A DNA stretch of 64,000 nt. Origin: Vicia villosa. Lineage: Eukaryota > Streptophyta > Magnoliopsida > Fabales > Fabaceae. Positions 22,031 to 33,526 of this stretch are shown here, one piece after another; the stretch's first letter is position 1; the number at the start of each line of letters is the position of its first letter. Position numbers and translations under genes: made by a program. The notes beneath the pieces were generated by a model. The model did no database searches, was not told where the DNA came from, and worked only from the letters and a program-made list of their open reading frames with translations. Location: NCBI RefSeq assembly GCF_029867415.1, contig NC_081184.1, positions 113,791,476-113,855,475 on the forward strand, in the 5' to 3' direction.

Positions 22031-22657
22031 TACATCACTTCATGCTAGATTGTATCAGAACATTGTTGAATGTACCAGAGCATCATCAGAGCATCTCTAC
22101 ATCCTGAAATGTTATAGAACAACGCTAAACGACAAAAGTTAGCATGAATGAGTCAGAACATAGAATATGTTTCAGAACACATAATATGTATCAGAGCCAC
22201 ATAATATGTATCTGAACAAATAGACATAATGTTTCAGAGCATATTCTATCATCAGAATATCTGAACATTCTTCCTTCTTGCTTCTTGCTTCTGATTCTGA
22301 AGCTTCATAGCACTCAGCTTGCTTCAAGAATCCAAGAGCTTGATTCTTTAGACTTGCTTCTCCTTGAAGAGGATCTTCAATTCCTGCAACAACAAAACTT
22401 AAAGCATAGAACTTTGCAAATTATGTTAGAAATGTGAGGCCTTTTTACTCGGTAACTGATAATATTAATCAGATCATTTATCACATTTTCTCCCCCTTTT
22501 TGTCATAACATCAAAAACATAAAAGATTCAGATGAAATGCAAAAGACAATAGGAAAGAAACAGAATTAAACATTTTCATTGATTTGAAAGAGAAAGTACA
22601 CAAAAAGATGCAGAACAAACAGATGCAACAAGGAAAGAAAACTACAGTGGCCAAAGA

Positions 22658-23890
22658 CTAAGACCCTAGCCTAGACAAAATCTGCGCCAGTATGTCATGA
22701 ATCCTGTCAGTGCTTGCAGTTTTCCTTGCCATGAAGGAGCGAAACTCAGCATTGGTTGCTTCTTGCGTGTCCAAACGAGAAGCTAGCATGGCTTGATTCT
22801 GATGTAGAGCATCCAAAGTGTTCATCAGAGCTGAGGGTTCACCAGAAGAAAAAGCGCCAGAGCTTCTGCCAACAGGGACAGCAATCTCAGCAGGGCGATC
22901 TTCTGAAAGGTCTTCAGCTTCTGCACCTTCCATCTCAACATCTGAGTCTGACTCAGAATCAGCCTCAGCATATTCTGGTTCAGGCAACTCAGAAGCTCCA
23001 ACTTCCAACGCCTTAAGGATAGCTGCTAGGTTTGTTGGAGGAGTTAGACCAGCAACTTCTGCAGGATAAACCACTTCTGGAAAGACCATGTGAGGAGCGC
23101 TTTCAGAAGGGTTCATTCTGAACCAATTAAACAACCATTGAAAATCTCCAGTCAGCACTGGATTCCATGGTCTCCATACCACGATGTCTCTGCAGGGATT
23201 TCCTTCTTCCATCTCATCTGCAGGTATCCTCTCTTCAAGAACTCTTCTGTTCCTGATGAGATGTTGATAGCTGCTTTCACCAGCTTCCAAAAGAAGACCA
23301 CGAGCACCAGGTGCTTCAGTCATGATCCTTCTCTGGACATCCATAGCCCTAACCAGAAAATCCTGGCGAAAAGCTTCCCAGAGGTTGCAGGTAGCAGGCT
23401 CATCCAGATGGTTAAGGTGTGCAGCACCCAGAATCTCCAACCAGCTATTTACATCTGAGTGTAAAAGCTCTAGATAGGTATGAGTGGTAGGTGTTGGAGG
23501 GTTGACTGTGAATCTGGAATCAGGATACACACAGCTGTAGGGGTTAGGTGTTCTGGTGGGAAAAAGGTGTGAGAGAGATGAGGAGATATCTGTGAGATGG
23601 GTTGAGGGGGAAGAGATATCAGACGGTGATGATGGTGGTTGCAGAGAGATGAATGAAGAGGAAGAGGTGGTGGAGGTCTGTGCAGAGGGAGGTGATTGAG
23701 GGATACCTTCAAGGGGTTTAAACACACGTCTAGAGTAGTTTCCAGACATCATAGCTTCAAAAGGATTCACCTTGAGAGGATCGTAGGTGATCCTTATCCT
23801 TTTTGTTTGTTTTCAGATTCTTCGGTTGCCTTTCTCTTTTGTTTACGATCAGTTGCTTGATTTGATGAGCTTGACGAAGGTTTCATGGTG
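22658..23890 (-). pseudogene. Sirevirus env-like ORF
   Basis: This ORF lies downstream of RNase H, where Sireviruses carry their env-like ORF. An ATG near 23885 opens MKPSSSSSNQATDRKQKRKA. The frame ends at TAA (near 23797), and a one-base shift in the A-run joins it to RIRITYDPLKVNPFEAMMSG, open to 22658 (370 codons from a GTG at 23770). The N-terminal third is Ser/Pro-rich, followed by an acidic stretch (SESDSDVEMEGAEAEDLSED). The C-terminus is helical and possibly a coiled coil. I see no clear transmembrane segment, so the 'envelope' role is family lore and not visible here. Confidence 0.65.
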
Positions 23891-24348
23891 ACGTTGCAGA
23901 TAGAGAAGAACCGCTAGGGTTTATGATATGAATGCAGAGAGAGAGAGAGCAAAAAATGAAACTGAATGCAAGAGAGAGAAATATAAGAGGGAAAAGAAAC
24001 GTTTGAAGAATATAAAAGAAAAGAAATAAAAAGAAATGATGGATAGCATTTAATGTTACGTGACGTGAGGAGAGATAATTATGACAAAAGAAGTGATTAA
24101 CACAGTTACCTAAGTAGGCGTCCCATCAACTGCACGCATGCTTTTCCAGAAATAGTGAATACGTGTTCATTTTCTGGAGAGACTGGTGACAGCTGTTTTG
24201 CTTTAAAAGAGCTTCTGAATCAACTTAGATAAAGATACGTTAGAGATAACAGAATCAGAGATTCTAATTGATTAGTATCAGAACTTCTTATGGCTGCCTA
24301 GTCTTAACACATTTCAGAAGATACTCAAACAAAGATCTTCTCATCTTC
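23891..24348. other. Sirevirus spacer between RNase H and env-like ORF
   Basis: No coding sequence is seen. A gagagagagagagc tract (~23936-23950) lies just upstream of the env-like start. Confidence 0.5.
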
Positions 24349-25233
24349 TCATTCTGGGCACAAGTCCATACTGATATTCTTCAGAATGAACTTAAACCTA
24401 TCTTCAGCAAGGGGTTTTGTAAAGATATCAGCCCATTGATGGTCTGTATCCACAAAATTTAAAGATATAACACCCTTTTGAACATAGTCCCTTATGAAAT
24501 GATGTTTAATCTCAATATGTTTAGCTTTTGAATGTAAGATAGGATTCTTTGATAAACATATAGCAGAAGTATTATCACAGAAGATAGGAATGTTACTCTC
24601 ATATATCTGATAATCTTCTAGCTGACTTCTCATCCAGAGCATTTGTGTGCTACAACCAGCAGCAGCAACATATTCTGCTTCTGTTGTTGAGAGGGCAATA
24701 GTAGCTTGCTTCTTGCTGTACCATGAGATCAGATGACTTCCAAGAAATTGACAACTTCCAGAAGTGCTCTTTCTTTCAATTCTATCTCCAGCATAGTCAG
24801 CATCACAGAATCCTACTAAGTTGTATTCTTTGGATCTTCTGTAGACTAAACCAACATTAGTAGCACCTTTCAGATACCTCAGAATTCTCTTAACAGCAAT
24901 TAAATGAGATTCTCTCGGATCTGATTGGAATCTAGCACACAAGAAAACACTGAAGAGAATGTCAGGTCTAGAAGCAGTTAGGTATAGAAGAGAACCAATC
25001 ATACCTCTGTACACCTTCTGATCTACCTTCTTACTTACCTCATCCTTACCTAGGACGCATGTTGGATGCATAGGAGTTTTGGCTTCTTTGCTTTCAGAAA
25101 GATTAAACTTCTTCAGAAGTTCTTTCACATACTTCGTTTGATGAACATAGGTTCCATCAGAAGTTTGGTTGATTTGAATCCCAAGGAAATACTTGAGTTC
25201 TCCCATCATGCTCATTTCAAATTCAGCCTGCAT
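24349..25233 (-). pseudogene. Sirevirus RT C-terminus and RNase H (frameshifted from pol)
   Basis: This 294-codon frame begins MQAEFEMSMMGELKYFLG, normally continuous with RT, and ends shortly before 24349. The RNase H shows FCDADYAGD, STSGSCQFLG, ISWYSKKQATIALSTTEAEY and FCDNTSAICL, so the catalytic acidic residues are present. It differs in frame from the upstream ORF, which it overlaps by 22 bp. A one-base deletion around 25230 explains the split. Confidence 0.92.
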
Positions 25234-27017
25234 AGATCAGCAAACTCCTTTCCAAGTGTAGCATTAGATGTTCCAAAGATGATATCATCAACATATATTT
25301 GACAGATTAAAATATCCTTTTTAAAGGTTTTACAAAAGAGAGTAGTGTCCACTTTTCCTCTAGTGAAACCATTTTCTAGAAGGAAAGAACTTAAACGTTC
25401 ATACCAAGCTCTAGGAGCTTGCTTCAATCCGTATAATGATTTCTTTAATTTAAAAACATGATTTGGAGACTTGGAGTCTTCAAAACCAGGAGGTTGATGG
25501 ACATAAACTTCTTCATCTATATAACCATTTAAGAAGGCACTCTTGACATCCATCTGATAAAGAGTGATGTTGTGTTGAGTGGCAAAAGAAATTAATAGAC
25601 GAATAGATTCTAACCTGGCCACTGGTGCAAAGGTTTCTGTGTAGTCAATCCCTTCTTGCTGACTATAGCCCTGAGCAACCAGTCTGGCTTTGTTTCTTAC
25701 CACTTCTCCCTTCTCGCTTAGCTTGTTTCTGAATACCCACTTAGTGCCGATGATGTTAAATCCTTTTGGTCTAGGAACCAAGTCCCATACATCATTCCTT
25801 GTAAACGGATTGAGTTCTTCTTGCATGGCAATTATCCAGTCTGGATCTTCTAGAGCTTGATAAACAGAAGTTGGCTCGATCAAAGAAATAAGACCTAATT
25901 GACACTCTGCATTGTTCTTAAGGAATGCCCTTGTTCTGATGGGATCGTCTTTCTTTCCAAGGATCACATCTTCTGAATGAGCTGATGCAAGTCTGGGTGA
26001 TCTTCTGACTGTTGGCTCTTCAGAAATCCTGAGATTCTCTAAAGATGCAGCAACTTGATCTTCTGATCCATTGCTTCTGAGACTGCCAGCTTTTGCAGCT
26101 TTGCTTCTTGGTTCTACAGCTTCTGATATATCAATATCTATATCTGCAAAATTCTCAAGCTGCTTTGGTTTTTCAAGACCAAGCTTATCATCAAACCTGA
26201 TATTGATTGATTCTTCTACAATCAATGTTTCAGTATTGTATACTCTATAGCCTTTAGAGCGTTCAGAATATCCAAGAAGGAAACACTTTTGTGCTTTAGA
26301 ATCAAACTTACCAAGATGATCTTTAGTATTTAGAATAAAACATACACATCCAAAAGGATGGAAATATGAAATGTTGGGCTTTCTGTTCTTCCACAATTCA
26401 TAAGGAGTCTTATTTAGAATAGGTCTGATAGAGATTCTATTCTGAATGTAACATGCAGTGTTTATTGCTCCTGCCCAGAAATGCTTAGCCATATTGGTTT
26501 CATTGATCATGGTTCTGGCCATTTCTTGTAGAGTCCTATTCTTTCGCTCTACAACTCCATTTTGCTGTGGAGTTCTAGGACAAGAGAAATCATGGGCAAT
26601 GCCATTTTCTTTGAAGAACTCCTCAAAGAATTTGTTCTCAAATTCACCACCATGATCACTTCTAACCTTTATGATTTTGCACTCTTTCTCAGATTGGATC
26701 TGAGTGCAGAAATCAAAGAACACTGAATGAGACTCATCCTTGTGTTTTAAGAACTTTACCCATGTCCAGCGGCTATAATCATCAACGATGACTAATCCAT
26801 ATTTCTTCCCTCTAACAGATGCTGTTTTGACTGGGCCAAACAGATCAATGTGCAAGAGTTCTAACGGCCTTGAGGTAGACACAACATTCTTAGACTTGAA
26901 TGCAGGTTTGGAGAACTTGCCCTTCTGACATGCTTCACAAAGAGCATTTGATTTGTATTTCAGATTTGGGAGTCCTCTGACCAGATTTAGTTTGTTAATC
27001 TGAGAAATCTTTCTCAA
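25212..27017 (-). pseudogene. Sirevirus integrase and reverse transcriptase
   Basis: This 601-codon frame contains the second half of the integrase zinc finger (CEACQKGKF). The integrase core motifs are HIDLFGPVKT, VRSDHGGEFENKFF and PQQNGVVERKNRTLQ (D, D, E). RT motifs are TKWVFRNKL, YTETFAPVAR, QMDVKSAFLNG and YVDDIIFG. It is in frame with the protease fragment upstream but separated from it by one TAA. It ends at a frameshift before the rest of RT. Confidence 0.93.
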
Positions 27018-27050
27018 ACTAGCATGTCCTAATCTTCTGTGCCAGACCCA

Positions 27051-27482
27051 TTACTCCTCTGAAACAGACATAAGACAAGTCACCTTCTGCTTCTCAAGAT
27101 CAAAAATATCAATCTTATAAATGTTGTTCTTTCTCTTGCCTGTAAATAGGATTGAGCCATCCTTCTGACTTACAGCCTTGCAAGACTTTTGATTGAAGAT
27201 TATATCATAACCATTGTCACTTAATTGACTTATGGACAATAAGTTATGCGTTAATCCTTCTACAAGAAGTACATTAGTTATGGAAGGAGAGTTACCAAGA
27301 CTTATGGTTCCAGAGCCAATGATTTTGCCCTTCTGATCTCCTCCAAACTTGACTTCTCCACCTGGTTTAAGCACCAGGTCTTGGAATGTAGACCTTCTTC
27401 CCGTCATGTGTCGCGAGCACCCAGAGTCCAGGTACCATGACATTTTGCTTTTTGTCCTCTTTGCAGCCAAGGATATCTGCAA
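27051..27482 (-). pseudogene. Sirevirus protease region
   Basis: MSWYLDSGCSRHMTG carries the copia protease D-S-G. The frame ends at TAA (27051-27053), just before WVWHRRLGHA, the start of the integrase zinc finger. The stop is an in-frame nonsense change. The frame overlaps the end of gag by about 115 bp in a different frame, which could be natural gag/pol frameshifting or a mutation. Confidence 0.85.
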
Positions 27483-29292
27483 CAGAAATTATCTTCTCCT
27501 TAGGTACCCACAATTTCTTGGGTCCTTTCTTGTTAGTTCTCCTCAAGTTCTGATTGAACTTGGGTTTAGCATAATATATAACAGGAGGAACAACATGATA
27601 TTCTTTAGGTTTGTCAGCATGATATTTCTTAGGATGTGTCACATGCTTCTTGGTGTGAACAGTGTTAAAACTTTGTGCATGTGAAGTGAGCCTAATATCA
27701 TGTGCATGGCCATATTTGAACTGATCGTACAATGGCTTGTATGTGATCTTCAGATCATCAATAGGTTCAAATTTATGTGAGGTATCACCCTCATAGCCAA
27801 AGCCAAACCTTCTGTTTCCAGAAACTCCATATATCATAGAAGCAAGATGACTTCTGCCAATGCTTCTAGATAAGAACTTTCTGAAGCTCGAGTCATATTC
27901 TTTCAGAATATGATTGAGACTCGGAATGGATTTTTCTGTTTCAGAAGGAGATCCACTATCTTTGGATAGATTTAAAACTTTTTCCTTCAGTTCAGAATTT
28001 TCCACTTCCAGCTTCTTAGTTTCAAATTCAAACTGCTTCTTCAGCTTTTTGTATTTGATACTAAGATGAGCCTTGAGTTCCAGAAGTTCTGTTAAACTGG
28101 AAACTAACTCTTCTCTAGATAGTTCAGAAAATACCTCTTCAGAATCTGATTCTGATGTAGATTCTGATCCATCATCTTCTGTAGCCATCAGCGCGAAGTT
28201 GGCTTGCTCTCCTTCAGAGTCTGATTCTGATTCTGATTCAGAATCATCCCATGTTGCCATAAGACCTTTCTTCTTATGAAACTTCTTCTTGGGATTCTCC
28301 TTCTGAAGTTTTGGACATTCATTCTTGAAGTGTCCAGGCTCATTGCACTCATAGCAGACAGCCTTCTTCTTGTCAGATCTTCTGTCACCAGAAGATTCTC
28401 CTCGTTCAAATCTCTTTGAACTTCTGAAGCCTCTGAACTTCCTTTGCTTTCTCTTCCAGAGTTGGTTTACCCTTCTGGAGATCATGGACAGTTCATCTTC
28501 TTCTTCTGATTCTGATTCTTCAGAATCTTCTTCTTTAGCCTGAAAAGCGTTAGTGCATTTTTTAACATTTGATTTTAATGCAATAGACTTACCTTTTTTC
28601 TGAGGCTCGTTTGCATCCAGCTCTATTTCATGGCTTCTCAAGGCACTGATAAGCTCTTCCAAAGAAACTTCATTCAGATTCTTTGCAATCTTGAATGCTG
28701 TTACCATTGGACCCCATCTTCTGGGTAAGCTTCTGATAATCTTCTTTACATGATCAGCCTTGGTGTAGCCTTTATCCAGAACTCTTAATCCAGCAGTTAG
28801 CGTTTGAAATCTTGAGAACATCTTCTCAATGTTTTCATCATCCTCCATCTTGAAGGCTTCATATCTTTGGATTAGAGCAAGAGCTTTAGTCTCCTTGACT
28901 TGAGCATTTCCCTCATGGGTCATTTTCAATGACTCATATATATCATAAGCCGTTTCCCTGTTAGATATCTTCTCATACTCAGCATGAGAGATAGCATTCA
29001 GCAAAACAGTCCTACATTTATGATGATTCTTGAAAAGCTTCTTCTGATCATCATCCATTTCTTGCCTTGTAAGCTTTACGCCACTAGCTTTCACTGGATG
29101 TTTGTAACCATCCATCAGAAGATCCCATAGTTCACCATCTAGACCAAGAAAGTAACTTTCCAGTTTATCTTTCCAATATTCAAAGTTTTCACCATCAAAT
29201 ACTGGTGGTCTAGTATAACCATTGTTACCATTGTATTGCTCAGCAGAGCCAGATGTAGATGCAGGTGGGTTTGTTGGAATTTCACCAGCCAT
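27367..29292 (-). CDS. Sirevirus gag
   Basis: The 641-residue ORF starts MAGEIPTNPP, 90 bp inside the 5' LTR edge. It has the copia gag domain (FDGENFEYWKDKLESYF, EGNAQVKETKALALIQRYEA), a CCHC knuckle CYECNEPGHFKNEC at about residues 313-326 and an acidic Ser/Glu/Asp stretch. A long C-terminal extension typical of Sireviruses follows. Its last residues (VPGLWVLATHDG...) are the protease region read out of frame, so the natural end is probably near 27450. Confidence 0.92.
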   Translation of the reverse strand: MAGEIPTNPPASTSGSAEQYNGNNGYTRPPVFDGENFEYWKDKLESYFLGLDGELWDLLMDGYKHPVKASGVKLTRQEMDDDQKKLFKNHHKCRTVLLNAISHAEYEKISNRETAYDIYESLKMTHEGNAQVKETKALALIQRYEAFKMEDDENIEKMFSRFQTLTAGLRVLDKGYTKADHVKKIIRSLPRRWGPMVTAFKIAKNLNEVSLEELISALRSHEIELDANEPQKKGKSIALKSNVKKCTNAFQAKEEDSEESESEEEDELSMISRRVNQLWKRKQRKFRGFRSSKRFERGESSGDRRSDKKKAVCYECNEPGHFKNECPKLQKENPKKKFHKKKGLMATWDDSESESESDSEGEQANFALMATEDDGSESTSESDSEEVFSELSREELVSSLTELLELKAHLSIKYKKLKKQFEFETKKLEVENSELKEKVLNLSKDSGSPSETEKSIPSLNHILKEYDSSFRKFLSRSIGRSHLASMIYGVSGNRRFGFGYEGDTSHKFEPIDDLKITYKPLYDQFKYGHAHDIRLTSHAQSFNTVHTKKHVTHPKKYHADKPKEYHVVPPVIYYAKPKFNQNLRRTNKKGPKKLWVPKEKIISVADILGCKEDKKQNVMVPGLWVLATHDGKKVYIPRPGA

Positions 29293-29361
29293 CTTTTACT
29301 GAAGCATTTTTCTCTTCCTGAATCTTTTCTAAACACGGTTAAGTGCTTGCACCTTAGAACC

Positions 29362-29378
29362 GGCGCTCTGATGCCAAT
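29362..29378 (-). promoter_or_regulatory. Sirevirus primer-binding site (initiator Met tRNA)
   Basis: The minus strand reads TTGGCATCAGAGC directly after the 5' LTR. The canonical plant iMet PBS is TGGTATCAGAGC, so there is one mismatch. Confidence 0.85.
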
Positions 29379-30595
29379 TGAAGGATAGAAAAACACTTAG
29401 AAAGGGGGGGGGGGGTTGAATAAGTGTAGTCTAAAAGCTTGAACGATAAAAACAATTTGCACAGTTATTTTTATCCTGGTTCGTTGTTAACTAAACTACT
29501 CCAGTCCACCCCCTTGGAGTGATTTACCTCACCTGAGGATTTAATCCACTAATCTCAACAGATTACAATGGTTTTCCACTTAGCCCGCGACTAAGTCTTC
29601 TAGAGTATCCTGATCACAACCTGATCACTCTAGGAACAATTGCTTAGACACAAGCTAAGACTTTCTAGAGTATCCTGACCACCACGTGATCACTCTAGTT
29701 ACAACTGCTTAGACACAAGCTAAGACTTCCTAGAGTATCCTGATCACACTTGATTACTCTAGTTACTTACAAATTAATGTAATCAAATTCTAAGAGTATT
29801 ACAATGCTTCTGAAAAGCTATAATCACAACAGTGATATTTCTCTTAAAGTTTAAGCTTAATCTCACTAATATATTACAACAGCAATGTAGTGAGCTTTGA
29901 TGAAGATGAAGTTTGTGAGCTTTGATTTGAACAGCGTTTTAGCAAGTTAGTATTCACAGAATTCGTCAGAATCGGTAACCTTGCTTCTCATCAGAACTTC
30001 ATATTTATAGGCACTTGAGAAGATGACCGTTGGGAGCATTTAATGCTTTGCGTATTCCGTACAGCATTGCATTTAATGTTTCACTCTTTTGTCAACTACC
30101 TCGAGCCTTGTTTACGCTGTGTCTACTGACGTTGCCTTTAATAGCTTCTAACGTTCCTTTTGTCAGTCAGCGTAGCCTGCCATCTTGTACTTGCTTCTGA
30201 TCTGATGTTTGTGTATACAACGTTTGAATATCATCAGAGTCAAACAGCTTGGTGCAGAGCATCTTCTTGTCTTCTGACCTTGAAGTGCTTCTGAGCGTGA
30301 TACCATGAGAACTTCAGCGCTTCTGCTTCTGATCTCAAGTTCTTCTGATGCTTCCATAGACCCATGTTCTGATTCTGCATTGACCATCTTCTGATGTCTT
30401 GCCAGACCATGTTCTAATGTTGCATGCTGAACCTTTTGAGTCAAAGCTTCTGAGCGCTGATTTGTGCATACTCTTTATATATTTCCTGAAAGGGAAATTG
30501 CAGTGTATTAGAGTACCACATTATCTCATCCAAAATTCATATCCTTGTTATCATCAAAACTAAGAATATTGATCAGAATAAATCTTGTTCTAACA
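29379..30595 (-). repeat. Sirevirus 5' LTR
   Basis: This is the second LTR copy, 1217 bp. It includes a poly-G run at 29405-29415, a length variant of the run in the other LTR. Confidence 0.95.
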
Positions 30596-33526
30596 AACTT
30601 GACTAGGTTCTCTCTCTCTCAACATTTTTCTCCTTCTTAAGTTCAAGATGTCGATTCTGGAGGCATTTTAAACCAGTTAATGTAATATTGTCTAACAGAC
30701 GGTCATACGCACAAATGAAGCATTCCAATTCTCATATAAAAAGAATTGTTAGATCATTTCTACGATTCTACGAGCATCGATTAGTTTACTGTATTAGAAA
30801 TTCAATAAAAATACCACAACTCTAATTACAATATTGACATTGATAAAGTTATGTATATGGAGCATAATAGATTAACCTAGGACATTTTCTGTATTATTAA
30901 GGAATTGATTGCAACCTATCACAAACATGATTTTTTGTGCAATACATGTTTATTTAAGATAGAATTGATTTTGCCTCTAAACCTCTTATAGTAAAAGTAA
31001 TAAAAAGGTAATTTTGGCTTTAGCTTAACATATAGAGAACAAGAATCCAAATATAAAACACTTCACCTCAAGCTCAATCTTATTTCTTAACCGAACAATG
31101 AAATTATAGAAAAGTATATTATTACTTTAACTGAATCAATAAGGGAAAAACCTGCATCTGTAATAATAACAAGATATTTGATATCATATTCATTAGCGTA
31201 CTCATACTGCTCGCTAAGACTTGGATCAAGGACGGGGACAAAATGAATAACGGAACTTTAGATTATAATCCTAAATTATACAAATCAAAATTGCTTAGAA
31301 AACTCAACCTTAAAGTTCTCTTGCCATAATTCAAAAAATAGCTCCATGCGCTCCACCAACAAACCATTACCTCCTCCTGAGCACACAAGGATACCACCTC
31401 CTCTTGAGCACACAAGAATATTGATGCTAACTTCATTTCTGAAACAGCTGAGAAAGTCAAATGTGTATATATGAACCCATCATCAACTAAGCCAACTTCT
31501 ATTAAGTACTTCTGCTATTTGTGTTCATGTTAGCGTGCACACCACTCATGGGCACTACTGTATAATTGAAAAGCCAATCATAAGGAGATTATAGTGTAAA
31601 AAATAAGAAAACCAATAAAAAATGTGGCCTTAAGGATACTGACCGATTGAGTACAGAACAATTTTGAATTATTGTCTCTAAGGTAAGGCAGGGCTAGTTC
31701 CCACACCAGTGGGGAAATTTCCGTTCTGCATAATAGAAAAGACAGGCTATTAGAAACAACGTAAAACTCCTAGTCAAAAGAAGCTTTAAGTTGTCAAAGA
31801 TTGCTACATGCAGGAAGAAAACATCCTGAACAACTGAAGCAGATGCAAAAGAAACATGCCGATATCATCAGTTAAGTTAACTGACACTAATATGTTGAGC
31901 GTAAAGGTAACAAAAAGTATTGATAGCACAAGTGACAAACTACCACATTCAATAAGAACTTAATCATACTCAGACCAATGACTTTAAGCATGATTAGTTG
32001 ATAACACAACAAGGGACCAAAGCAAGTAACAATCAAATTATATAATGGTTAAAAATACATAGAAATACGGATTTTGAACACTATGCTAAAATAATAGAGA
32101 AAGTAGTGCAAAAGCTGCCAAGGACATTTTCTTTCCTATCATATACAGCTCAGAATTCAGATATAAACACCTTCTCTCCTCTACATTTAATATCTTGTTT
32201 TGTTAGGCTGAGGATCTTATTGTGAGTTTTTAGTTCTTCGTTCTTAATTTTGAAAGTCAATATCAAAATCAAAATTTGTTTGGATAAAACAGGGATGAGC
32301 TGGGTTTTCACAAAAGTTAACAATTGTTTTCAAGTAATAATTATATATAGGAAGTATAAAATGAAGGGCAATGCCGACTTAGACTAAGTAATGCCATCTA
32401 AAAATATACTTTTTGGTTGAGCATAATGCCTACTTAGAATAAGTAATGTCATTTAAATGTAATTTACTATGTTCTGTTAAAGAGTCACGCATTAGATATG
32501 ATATGACTTGATGAAAAAGTGTTTATAATGGGAACCATACGTCGCCAGATAAATCAGTTCTGTTAGTTGAATTAGACCAAAATCCAAATTTTAAGATGGT
32601 TTCGAATTGTTATGTAAGATTGAGTTAAATCCAAACTCATTCTAAAATGTTAAAAAAAAATTATAGTCAATCTTGACGGATGTTGTAATTCTAGCTTAGT
32701 TTGAAGAGCATTAATATAGTTGGTGAAAATGGAAGGATCAGTCTTCAGAGAATTAGAACTCGGTGTGAATCGGCAACGAATAATGATAAATAGCACAAAT
32801 ATTGTGGAAACACATAACTGTGGGGTATAAACCAGGCACTACAAATATTGACCAAAAACTTGTCGGAATATGCGAAAAAGACGAATGTTTCGTTTTTCCG
32901 AAAAACTCAATAATTCATAGTTTTGAATAAAATTCGTTTTTTTGTTAAAAACTCGATTTTATTCCTTTTGTTGAAAAACCTGATTTCATGTTTTTCCAAA
33001 AATCTTGATTTTTTTTCAATTCTGAAGACAAGAAAATTGATTCCTTCGTTTTTTCGGAAAAAAAAACTCATTTTTTACCTTTTCCTGATAAACGTGATTG
33101 TTTTGTTTTTCTGAAAAAAACACATTATTTCGTTTTTCCGAGAGCTATATACATATTTACATCATGACATTACTGTACAACAAAATCCTAAAAAAATAAG
33201 GAGGTGAGGAATCATATAAAGCTGCAAAATTGATGTACAAAATTTTGTTCTATATTTTGGAAGGGATTGGAGACCATCCTGTTGATAGAATTCTTTTTTC
33301 CAAATCCCGTAGATAATCTGTCTAGCTTTTGAATAAAACAAAAGCAGTGATATTTAACCAAGAACACTTCATCTATTCATGTTTCAGGTAAAAACAACTT
33401 AGCTTTAAAGAACAGTCGATCAAATCCATATTGAGGGGTCACTAAATGGTGTTGCCATAATATCTGATAAAAACTTGACTAGGTTCTCTCAAAGAATTAA
33501 CATGTCACCCCCCAAATTATACATGC

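Larger units (their letters stand above)
20304..30595 (-). mobile_element. Sirevirus (Ty1/copia, SIRE lineage), near complete
   Basis: The element is 10292 bp with 1215/1217 bp LTRs, ends TG...CA and a 5 bp target duplication aactt (20299-20303 and 30596-30600). Its order on the minus strand is 5' LTR, PBS, gag, protease, integrase, RT, RNase H, env-like ORF, multiple PPTs, 3' LTR. The LTRs differ at roughly 15 sites, so insertion was recent relative to the diverged remnants elsewhere. The coding part nevertheless carries a stop and frameshifts. Confidence 0.95.
19843..31722 (-). pseudogene. GCN2-like 3' gene fragment, unit 1 (split by Sirevirus)
   Basis: Exons in gene order on the minus strand are: the GVGTS exon (31660-31722); NEVSINILVCSRGGG ... 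ERMELFFELWQENFK (~31300-31435); FVPVLDPSLSEQYEYANEYD ... DSVK (~31110-31240); and the last exon with RHLELKKEK (30601-30656, continuing left of the insertion at 20252-20303). GCN2 is the eIF2-alpha kinase that senses uncharged tRNA; these segments belong to its HisRS-like and C-terminal parts. The Sirevirus target aactt lies inside the last exon. The longer CT run (GAGAGAGAGA) puts the last exon out of frame. Extra copies of the exon end lie at 20200 and 19843. Confidence 0.85.
18725..32304. repeat. array unit 1 (~3283 bp, split by Sirevirus)
   Basis: The unit phase is set at ttttcacaaaagttaacaa. The unit is 18725-20303 plus 30601-32304; between them sits the Sirevirus and one copy of its target duplication. 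This is the left edge of the array, since the sequence before 18725 does not match the sequence that precedes this point in other units. It contains a minus-strand GCN2-like 3' gene fragment, an AT-rich flank and a T-rich degenerate repeat. Confidence 0.92.

Noticed and set aside
31263..31460. Recurrent 65-codon minus-strand frame (MTFS.VSEMKLASIFLCAQ...) in each array unit
   Set aside because: It is a frame shadow of the GCN2-like exon; the neighbouring frame gives the recognisable protein.
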